DNA of 64,000 bases, taken from the NCBI RefSeq assembly GCF_014196205.1, contig NZ_JACIDE010000004.1:122752-186751 (forward strand), written 5' to 3'. The notes under the pieces were generated by a model. It ran no database searches. It saw only the letters and a program-made list of their open reading frames with translations, and had not been told where the DNA came from. The stretch is from Anoxybacteroides voinovskiense (lineage in GTDB: Bacteria > Bacillota > Bacilli > Bacillales > Anoxybacillaceae). Made by a program: the position numbers and the translations under genes. Position 1 is the first letter of the stretch, and every line of letters begins with the position of its first letter. Positions 56,827 through 64,000 of this stretch are shown here, piece by piece.

Positions 56827-57927
56827 ATGCAACAGTTTATCACAGGTGGACAAACATGAAAAGAGCTAGAAGCAGAATTGTTTTGGATGTTACAAAAAAC
56901 CTATGGAGAAATGCTTCAACAGGTATTGGAATGGCTGGATGAAGAGCTAGCCAAGCAACGAGATAAAAAGCGTTATTACCTAAAAGATAAACGAACGGTA
57001 CAGATTCAGACGTTATTTGGGGAAGTGGAGGTTCGACGCAATTACTACTTGGATCGAGAAAAAGGCGTGTATACGTGCTTATTAGATGCGTTCCTCGGGT
57101 TTGATGGGGCAAAGGGAGTGAGTCCATTACTGGAGGAAACGGCCATGGAATTAGCCGTTACGGGTCCTTCGTATCGCCAAGCCGCAGGGGCGCTAGAGAA
57201 GATGGTAGGCTATGCGGTGATGAGCCATGAAACGATTCGCCAGCTGATCTTACAAGCAACGGTAGACAAGCATCGCCCAATGGAAAGGACACAGCAGGTG
57301 TTGTTTGTAGAGGGGGACGGATTGTACGTCAAACGGCAGCGAAGCCGGCGAAAAGGGAAAGAAGAAAAGATTTTGGCGGTACACCAAGGGTGGAAGGTCA
57401 ATGGGAAACGGGTATCGTTAGTGGGGAAACGGCACTATGTCCATGACACAAAAGAACCGGTGTGGGAAGGATTAGAAACGTTTTTGATGGAGGAATACGG
57501 CTATGACCCAACGAGAGATTGGGTGGTGATCAATGGCGACGGAGCTGCGTGGATTACGGCTTGTCGAGAGTACTTTGGGGAATGGGCATTTTTCCAGCTC
57601 GATCGGTTCCACGTCGCGCGAGAGATTCGTGAATGCGTAAAAGATCACCCACGGTACCGGACGATTCAGAAAAAGTTGGCCTTGTTCGATGAAAAGGGGT
57701 TATTAACGGAACTGCATAGTGCGGTAGGCACCCTAGGAGAGGAGAAGAAAGAAAAGCAATTGGAGGGATTGATTCAACGAATCGAGTCGATGCCTGGCTG
57801 TTTGAGCGATTATCGCGCGTGGCTACGAGAAAAAGGGATCGATACGACGGGTATACTAACCTTTCTAATTAAGGAATCTAAGAAAGTTATTAAAAAAATG
57901 GAATTACTTCGTGAGCAAGAAAAATGA
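56827..57927 (+). pseudogene. ISLre2-family transposase, truncated and fused to foreign 3' end
   Basis: Starts MQQFITGGQT then TGA (56857-56859), followed by a long open frame with ISLre2 (UPF0236) features: VRRNYYLDREKGVYTCLLDA, VEGDGLYVKRQRSRRKGKEE, DWVVINGDGAAWITACREYF and FQLDRFHVAREI. Homology stops near GIDTTG (about 57850); the last 24 codons (ILTFLIKESKKVIKKMELLR...) look like the tail of another gene. AAGGAGGTC before the ATG lies in a hairpin (GGACTCTC 56768-56775 with GAGAGTCC 56817-56824). Confidence 0.8.
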
Positions 57928-57956
57928 TCGAGTAACAATTAGAGGAGTGGATAGCA

Positions 57957-58274
57957 ATGAAAAAAGTATTTATCGTTTTTTTTATTTTCAGTGTTTTATT
58001 ATCCAGTTGTAGTAACACAACATTCTCTTTACCTAATAATATTGTGTTTCCTCTTCCTGGGACTTCGAAAGATAATACTGAGTGGAGGGGCGAAGCCAAT
58101 AAAATGACGGGGAAAATAGATGAGTTAGTAATAATTAAAGATGGAAGAAAGAAATATCGGTATAAAATAGGTGATAGTATTAATGTGGAGGGAAAAACTT
58201 ACATCCTAGAAGGTTTTGTTTACGAAGAAAATAATAACGGTAAGATCTCGGTTGTATTGAAAGCTAAAGAATAA
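57957..58274 (+). CDS. Small lipoprotein, unknown function
   Basis: 105 residues. Signal MKKVFIVFFIFSVLLSSC with the lipidated Cys at about residue 18, then a soluble domain (VIIKDGRKKYRYKIGDSINV, GKTYILEGFVYEENNNGKIS). AGAGGAG precedes the ATG. It lies 29 bases after the chimeric ISLre2 frame. Composition is AT-rich, unlike the backbone. No family recognised. Confidence 0.75.
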   Translation: MKKVFIVFFIFSVLLSSCSNTTFSLPNNIVFPLPGTSKDNTEWRGEANKMTGKIDELVIIKDGRKKYRYKIGDSINVEGKTYILEGFVYEENNNGKISVVLKAKE

Positions 58275-58318
58275 ACCGAAACGAGCAATATTCATTCAAC
58301 TGATTACAAATTGGCTTG

Positions 58319-58349
58319 AAGGTGAACCCAGAATGATTGGATTCACCTT
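58319..58349. terminator. Stem-loop between convergent genes
   Basis: AAGGTGAA (58319-58326) and TTCACCTT (58342-58349), 8-bp stem. No strong T run; possible bidirectional terminator. Confidence 0.45.
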
Positions 58350-58392
58350 GTCGACTTTGTCAACGAGCTTTTCATTCATAACAGAGGTTGTT

Positions 58393-59440
58393 TTATTTTC
58401 CATTCTTTTCTGGATGGTGCTGTTGAGCAGGTTGTTCCATAGGTTTTTGTAAAACAAAATTGTTTTCCACAGCTGGAACAACACCAAGAAATGGAACTTG
58501 TTTTCCATTTAATGTATAGTTCCCCTTAAAAACATACACAGGTTGTAAATAAGGTTGTTCTTCTATTGTACCAGCATCTTCCCAATAGGAAACCGTAACA
58601 TCATCTATAACAGGATCGTGCCCCCCCTCTACAACGTTATGGATTCCCTTATTATTTTTAAGTTCATCGATCGCAACGTTAACGGATTTGATTGGATAAT
58701 CGGCAAAATTGACATGTTCCTTATGATTTTTTCTTACAACTTCAATTTTACCATTATCACCCACTTCAACAACTATACGGGAAACACCTAGCAGTGGTTT
58801 ATTATCGATATATTGATAAAAATGGACTGATTTACTCAATACATAGCCTTTGTCAGTTTCAGGATTAAGGTTTCCGGGTATTTCACGATTCTCCGTTACA
58901 CCCGCCACTTTAAAGTTACTTGGTAACCAGTTCATCTTTTTTAAAAATTCTGTAGCGTATTGAATTGCTTCACTGTCAGTTGGAATATTCTTGGGCCTAC
59001 CGTTGATTTCTTTTAAATTATAATGCTCACGATTTATATAAAGAATTTTTCCGGTTCCATTTTGTACTTCAAGATACTTATATCCATCTTCTACAGCTAA
59101 AGCATTCATTTGAGAATTTGATTTAACAGAACCTAAGATTCCTAATTTATTTGCGAGTTCCCGTACTTCCTCATTGGTATAGTTTACATATTTAAATTTA
59201 TATACGGGAACTTGGTTCGGTAATCTATTTACAGGGGCATTCATCTTAAAATTCAACTCCACAGCACCAGCTTGACCAGGTGTAGGTAAAACTAATGATG
59301 GAATCTGACCTAAACTATTATTTTGTGTAACAGCTTCTTCTTTTGCATTTGTTGCGGCAGGGACTTGATGATAATAAATACCTGTTCCGATCAAAGATAA
59401 CATTGCAAATGAAGAAAGAAATAAATAACGCTTTTTTCAT
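58393..59440 (-). CDS. Secreted propeptide/PepSY-like protein, frameshift at codons 2-3
   Basis: The main frame (from about 59430) encodes about 345 residues. ATG 59440 has AGGAGG nine bases upstream but is followed by six A, which puts it one base out of frame. With five A the start reads MKKRYLFLSSFAMLSLIGTG, a good signal peptide. The only in-frame ATG (59403) would cut the signal. The body has two parts: VYKFKYVNYTNEEVRELANK onward, and a region like protease propeptide (FTP/PepSY-type) repeats: VHFYQYIDNKPLLGVSRIVV, then EVGDNGKIEVVRKN. The tail is Pro/Gln/His-rich. It follows the DUF6345-like gene by 13 bases, so it is probably its partner. Domain naming is by resemblance only. Confidence 0.6.
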
Positions 59441-59453
59441 GTATTTGAACCTC

Positions 59454-60311
59454 CTATGGATTAATGGTTATGACACGATCCCAAGTACTAAAACTAGAAG
59501 CATTAGTACTCGAATAAGACGGTGCTGCGGTAGTTGAGCTATCCCATTTATCATTGCCTTTGGTGGAATATCCTTTCACGCGAGCAATTACTTTACCATC
59601 TGGATCAGTAGAACTGTAAGGTAACTGAGGCTGATATTGACTAGCAGCATCAAAGTAAGAGTCCTTAATAGTCCATCCAGCCCCAATTCGAGCTGCATAC
59701 CACCCTGCTTCCCTAGAGTCCAAATACATAATACTCGCAAATCCCATCATTAAATGAAGACCTTGAAACATATTCCAAATCTTTGTTTCATTTGTTGATT
59801 GTCCACCGTTTCTTAAAAAATTACATTGATACATGGTAGCCCATCTCATACTACCATCTCCCCAACGGATTTCATCCCATTGGGCATTTGCTGCACCATC
59901 TGTTTCAGTTACATGGTATTTAGATGATGAATTTAATGTGTAAAAATGGGAGGCAGCTCCTGACCCATTTGAGAAGGCCAAATATCCTAATCCGTGTCCT
60001 GCGAAAGCGAAAAACTGTTTTGAATCCGCAAATGTTCCAAAATCACTTTCCCATGCATAATTATCCGTGTATATAACTCCATTGTCGGCAACGTTGTTTC
60101 CAACTAGTCCATCATGTAATTTTTGAACATATTGAGCTCCTGCACGATCACCATAGACACACTTTGCTGTCGTATAATACGAACTTACACCGTCGTATCC
60201 CTGGGTCCATTTTGCAGAAGCAACATTGTTTAATGAAAATACAGTTAAAACAGCTAAGGATGAAGCAACAACATTCCTTATTTTTTTTACCTTTTTTAAT
60301 TTTTTAATCAT
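59454..60311 (-). CDS. DUF6345-like secreted protein with caspase-like His/Cys motifs
   Basis: 285 residues. Signal peptide with basic start (MIKKLKKVKKIRN) and cleavage near ASA (residue 33). The mature part has a hydrophobic strand ending in AFAGHG (His106-Gly107) and a later strand ending in MYQCNF (Cys163), then GLHLMMGFASIMYLDSREAG. His-Gly and a strand-terminal Cys in that order are the hallmark of clan CD (caspase/gingipain-like) cysteine peptidases; catalytic activity is an inference. ATG 60311 lies 12 bases after GGAGG; an ATG at 60320 (MNL, TGA) sits at ideal spacing and overlaps it. An IS66 element ends about 17 bases upstream of the binding site. Confidence 0.65.
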   Translation of the reverse strand: MIKKLKKVKKIRNVVASSLAVLTVFSLNNVASAKWTQGYDGVSSYYTTAKCVYGDRAGAQYVQKLHDGLVGNNVADNGVIYTDNYAWESDFGTFADSKQFFAFAGHGLGYLAFSNGSGAASHFYTLNSSSKYHVTETDGAANAQWDEIRWGDGSMRWATMYQCNFLRNGGQSTNETKIWNMFQGLHLMMGFASIMYLDSREAGWYAARIGAGWTIKDSYFDAASQYQPQLPYSSTDPDGKVIARVKGYSTKGNDKWDSSTTAAPSYSSTNASSFSTWDRVITINP

Positions 60312-60336
60312 AAATTCATGTGTCCCTCCTTTTTAT

Positions 60337-61970
60337 GTAACTATTCAACCCCTACATAGAAAAAGTCTATGAGCGAGGTTTTGTTTCTTTCCTCCTTGTC
60401 TATACTAGTATCATGAAAGACATGGGAGGTGAACACAATGGCAAAAGGTGTTTTTGATTTCCAACAAGCGGTCTTCACACTTGAAAGCATGGTCGCAAAA
60501 ATCGAGAGTCAAGCACAAACGATGGAAAAACTCATCAAAGAAAACGAACAACTACGTCAAGAAAACCAACAATTAAAAACACGTATTGCAGAATTAGAAG
60601 CCCGTACGAAAAAAACAGTACCAATATCCATTTCCCGCCGTCCTCTGACCGGTTTGTGGCAAAATCTCCTTCTCGCCAAACGTCGGAGAAGCGACCAGGA
60701 GGACAGCCAGGGCACCGAGGAACGACGCTCCGCCAAGTACCAACCCCTGGCCATCGAGTCCTTCACCGCGTGACCCAATGCAAAGGATGTGGTCACTCGT
60801 TGGAAGAGGTCGTTCCTTTTCGAGTAGACATTCGCCAAGTGTTCGACCTCCCGGTGGTTCGAATGGAAGTGACTCAACATGAACGGGAAATCAAGCGTTG
60901 CCCAGAATGCCGACTTGTCCAGCTGGCGGAGTTCCCTTTTTATGTCACCAATCATGTACAATATGGACCGGTCATCACTTCGCTCATTTTATACTGGAAT
61001 CATGCACAATTGATTCCATGTGAACGTGTCACCGAGATGGTGAACACATGATTTCATCATTCCATTAGTGCAGGCACGGTCGTGAACATGACGAGACGGT
61101 GGCAACCTGTGTGAGAAACAACGACCGAAGAGATTGAGGCAGCGTTGCTTGTCTCCCGCACGTTGCACGTCGATGAAACGAGCCTGCGGGTGAACGGAAA
61201 GAACCACTGGGTGCATGTGGCTTCCACTGCCAAGACCACCCGATACGGGCTTCATCGCTCGCGTGGCAAGCAAGCGACGGATGACATCGGAATCTTGCCA
61301 CGGTACAAAGGAACAATGGTACACGATGCGTATTCCGTATATCCGATGTATACGGAGGCGAGCCATGCCCTTTGCCACGCCCATCATCTTCGCGAGCTTC
61401 GGGAATATACCGAACTGTACGGCCATTCATGGTCGAAAGAGATGGCCGAAGCACTGTTGGAGATGAAACAGGCGGTAGAGAAAGCGGGCGGATCCTTGCC
61501 GGAAGAGGAAGCCCGGCGTTGGGAAGCCGTGTACGACGAGCTTCTTTCGAATGATCGCCGAGAACTGGAGGAACGTTGCCAACAAGGCAAGCATGGCGGC
61601 GTCCGCAAGGCGAAAAATTTCATCCGACGCTTAGAAAAGCGCAAGCAAGAGGCGCTTCTCTTCCTGCGAAAGAAAGAAGTGCCGTTTGACAACAACCAAG
61701 CCGAGCGCGATTTGCGGATGGTGAAAGTCAAACAAAAAATTTCTGGAACGTTTCGTCAGGAAGACGACGCGGAGGCTTTCTGCACTATTCTCAGCGTCAT
61801 TTCCACCCTGCAAAAACACGGAAAGCCGGTGTGGGAATCGTTTGCAAAGACTTCTAAGCGGAGAGTCTCTCCAAACGATTCTCCAGTCCTCCTAGGGCAT
61901 TTTCGATACCGGAAATGCCCTATTGGTGCCGGATTCTGAAAATCTCGCTAGTATGGGGCTGAATGGATAC
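60337..61970 (+). mobile_element. IS66-family element A (degenerate)
   Basis: Ends GTAACTATTCAACCCC (60337) and, reverse-complemented from 61970, GTATCCATTCAGCCCC. Holds only the transposase (tnpC type) with frameshift and stops; no tnpA or tnpB seen. No clear 8-bp duplication. Confidence 0.65.
60438..61939 (+). pseudogene. IS66-family transposase A, broken by one frameshift and two stops
   Basis: ATG 60438 behind GGAGGTGAACACA. N-terminal coiled coil (MEKLIKENEQLRQENQQLKT); frameshift near 60622, then RQTSEKRPGGQPGHRGTTLR and a zinc-finger region (CKGCGHSL, RCPECRL). TGA at 61049-61051 and again near 61114, then the DDE domain (RTLHVDETSLRVNGKNHWVH, CHAHHLREL, FDNNQAERDLRMVKVKQKIS). Not functional. 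Confidence 0.85.
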
Positions 61971-62318
61971 AGATAACCACTTTTTGTTAGTAGAGTCAGT
62001 AATATAATAAAACATTAATATTGTCGATGCAAGTAAAAAATGTAGAATAATATTAATATTATTAAAATTATGTAATTTATACTAATTTTAATTTGGGTGA
62101 AATTATGTAAAATATACTAATATAAACATTAAATATGATATACCATCACTATATAGAACTGATTTAATTTTTCGACATACAAATGTAAGCTGTTTTCATC
62201 TAGCGCATCTATTTTTGTTCGTTGCAATGTATATGGCAGAATAAAAGTACATAATTTGGCGGCGTAAAAGGTAAACGTCAAATAGCCCCCACCTTTTTGA
62301 AGGCCGGGGCTTGGGGTA
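61971..62318. other. AT-rich intergenic region
   Basis: No gene. Low-complexity A/T sequence with repeated AATATTAATATT and ATATACTAATA motifs at about 62005-62140. A hairpin GCCCC..ACCTT/AAGG..GGGGC at 62285-62310 lies just after the following IS66 gene and may terminate it. Confidence 0.6.
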
Positions 62319-63934
62319 CTATTTAGTTAGCTGATCAAAAGCAATACATGAAACAGGGAGTGTGGTTGACCAAGGAAGCATTTGATCCAATGCGTGCTTG
62401 TCTGACAAATCCATATTGGGAAGCTTCTCAAAAAGATAGCGAAGGTAGTAATATGGATGTAAACGATTCGCTTTCGCTGTCTCCACTATGCTGTAGATGA
62501 TGGCACTTGCCCGTGCACCTTGTGGTGTATTCGCGAAAAGCCAATTTTTCCTTCCGATGACCACCGATTTGATCGAGCGTTCGCTGCGATTATGATCGAT
62601 CTCCAGTCGCCCATCCTCTAAAAAGGCCACTAATTTATCCCATTGGTTCAGACAATACGCAATGGCTTTTCCTATCGCACTCTTTGGCAACACGTGCTGT
62701 TTTTGCTTTTGAAGCCATGACAAAAAAGCGTCTAAGATAGGCTTGCTTTGTTTTAGACGTTCTTCATACCGAATTTCGGGTTTTCGTTTTTTTAATTTGC
62801 GTTCCACCGCAAACAGTTGGTTACAGAAATTCAGCCCTTCCGTTGCGGTTACTGGTTTCACGCTATTGGCAGGCATGGATCTTATGGCGTCTGTAAATCC
62901 TCTACGCGCATGAGCCCAACAACCAACCAAGGTTACGTTCGGCACTTGATGGTACCCTGCGTATCCATCCACCTGCAAATAGCCTTGAAAACTGTTCAGG
63001 AAATGTTTCGGGCTTTCCCCTGCTCTCGTTTCCTGATACTCATAAAGGATGATAGCCGGTCCTTCTATCCCTGTCTGGTACCGCCACAAATAGGAAGTAG
63101 AAGTAGCTGGTCTTCTAGGTTCTTGAAGAACCTGAAGGGTGGTTTCATCGGCATGAATAATATCCAGCTCCAGAAGATGTTCATGCATTCGATGATACAG
63201 CACACTCAGCCATTGTTCCGCTCCTTTTATCATCCAATTGGCAAAGGTTTGGCGAGAAAGAGGCATGCCCATTCGCTGAAACTGTTTTTCTTGACGATAT
63301 AATGGGAGCCCTTCTACATATTTTTGCGTCATAATATGTGCCAAAATAGAAGGAGAGGCGAAACTGCCCGGAATGACCGATTTCGGTCTAGGCGCTGTTT
63401 GAATAGGCGTTTCGATCTCATGGTGCTCACAATGACGACAAGAATAGACATATTGCACGTGCTTCACCACTTTTCATTCCGCAGGAATATAAACAAGCTC
63501 TTGTCGTACTTCTGTACTCATTTCATGCAGAGTACCACCGCAACACGAACAGACCTGTTCTTCATCGGATAAACGGTATTCGACCGTTTCAACAGGCAAG
63601 TTTTCAAGCATCGCTTCGCGATGTCCACGTTTTTTTCGGCGGCGTTGATATGTAATAGACTCAACAGTAGGTTCTGGCAAATCAAGGTTTGCTTCGTGTT
63701 CTACCTCGTTGAATAGTTCCAACTGACCAGGAAGGGTTTTTTCGCTCGAAACACCAAAGCGTTTATGTTGCAGAAGGCGAAGGTGTTCTTCATACCACTT
63801 TAATTTTTCTTCCAACTCCTGTTGTTTTTTAGTTTCGCCTGTCATTCTGCATTTTGCTTTTCTAGCATTTCTAAGCGTTGGAGGAGATCTTCCATTGTAA
63901 GATTGGAATGAGGGAATTTCGCTGTTGTTTTCAT
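62319..63934 (-). pseudogene. IS66-family transposase B, one frameshift and one internal TGA
   Basis: From ATG 63934 (MKTTAKFPHSNLTMEDLLQR) the frame shifts near 63843, continues LKWYEEHLRLLQHKRFGVSS and the zinc-binding part (CSCCGGTL), then meets TGA at 63474-63476 (IPAE, stop, KVVKHVQY). The rest (62319-63470) is open: YSCRHCEH, LDIIHADETTLQVL, VDGYAGYHQV, CWAHARRGF and EIDHNRSERSIKSVVIGRKN. A different IS66 lineage from element A. Just two changes would restore it. An inverted repeat (63912-63930 with 63951-63967) overlaps the start. Confidence 0.82.
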
Positions 63935-63967
63935 ATCTTCATTATACAACAAAACAGCGGAATTCCC
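63912..63967. repeat. Inverted repeat over the start of IS66 transposase B
   Basis: GGGAATTTCGCTGTTGTTTT (63912-63931) pairs with the segment ending in AAAACAGCGGAATTCCC (63951-63967) with one bulge. It encloses the ATG at 63934 in its loop and may be an IS end structure or control translation. Confidence 0.6.
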
Positions 63968-64000
63968 TGAATTTTTATTAGTTAAATAACTTTCTTTGCG

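Overview
The window reads as chromosome of a thermophilic, spore-forming member of the Bacillaceae, most like Anoxybacillus or a close Geobacillus relative. The backbone follows the Bacillus subtilis order almost exactly on the minus strand: deoB-punA-pdp-dacF-spoIIAA-spoIIAB-sigF-spoVAA..spoVAF-lysA, then ppiB, the FMN-riboswitch-controlled ribDEBAHT operon, ypuF, scpA-scpB, ypuI, dacB-spmA-spmB, rluB and resABCDE. Sporulation promoters of the expected sigma-factor types can be read upstream of several of these genes. The genus is an inference from gene order and protein resemblance; no rRNA or tRNA gene is present to settle it.

Region by region. 1-8970: a sugar cluster, all on the minus strand: LacI-type repressor, two ABC permeases and a lipoprotein binding protein of the LplB/LplC/LipO type, fructokinase, an intracellular GH32 beta-fructosidase, a DUF624 (YesL-like) membrane protein and the start of a Gfo/Idh/MocA oxidoreductase. 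Operator-like palindromes with a central CG lie before the repressor gene and the permease operon. The cluster probably imports fructo-oligosaccharides, hydrolyses them inside the cell and phosphorylates the fructose. 8976-10174: no intact gene, only a decayed IS1380-type transposase. 10175-19730: a small membrane protein, the res system (cytochrome c maturation and its two-component regulator), rluB, spmBA and dacB. 19736-28570: accessory island with a peptidoglycan-binding polymorphic toxin and immunity pair, a superoxide dismutase with a duplicated N-terminal extension, a LuxR-type regulator, and a DUF6230/DUF6114 secreted and membrane protein cluster whose 5' part is broken by an IS110 element with a long structured non-coding flank (candidate bridge RNA). 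28580-52125: backbone as listed above, with an inserted AAA-ATPase/PD-(D/E)XK protein and one copy of a short structured mobile repeat. 52126-64000: an insertion-sequence graveyard (IS4, IS630, IS701, IS982, ISLre2 and two different IS66 elements) holding a broken tyrosine recombinase, a small lipoprotein and a two-gene secreted-protein operon: a DUF6345-like protein with a caspase-like His/Cys pair and a possible propeptide-like partner.

Main points for a second look. (1) A 249-251 bp element present twice (315-565 and 30958-31206), with terminal inverted repeats, 8-9 bp target duplications and a five-stem fold. One copy sits between two genes of the sugar operon, just upstream of a ribosome binding site. 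(2) The DUF6345-like/partner secreted operon, whose second gene has a one-base change in a six-A run at codons 2-3. (3) The IS110 non-coding flank with a stem carrying a two-sided internal loop and a 32-bp perfect palindrome. (4) The toxin/immunity cassette whose apparent start codon is followed directly by TAG. (5) A recombinase gene split by an IS982-type element with an exact 9-bp duplication. All assignments come from reading the sequence; no database search was run.
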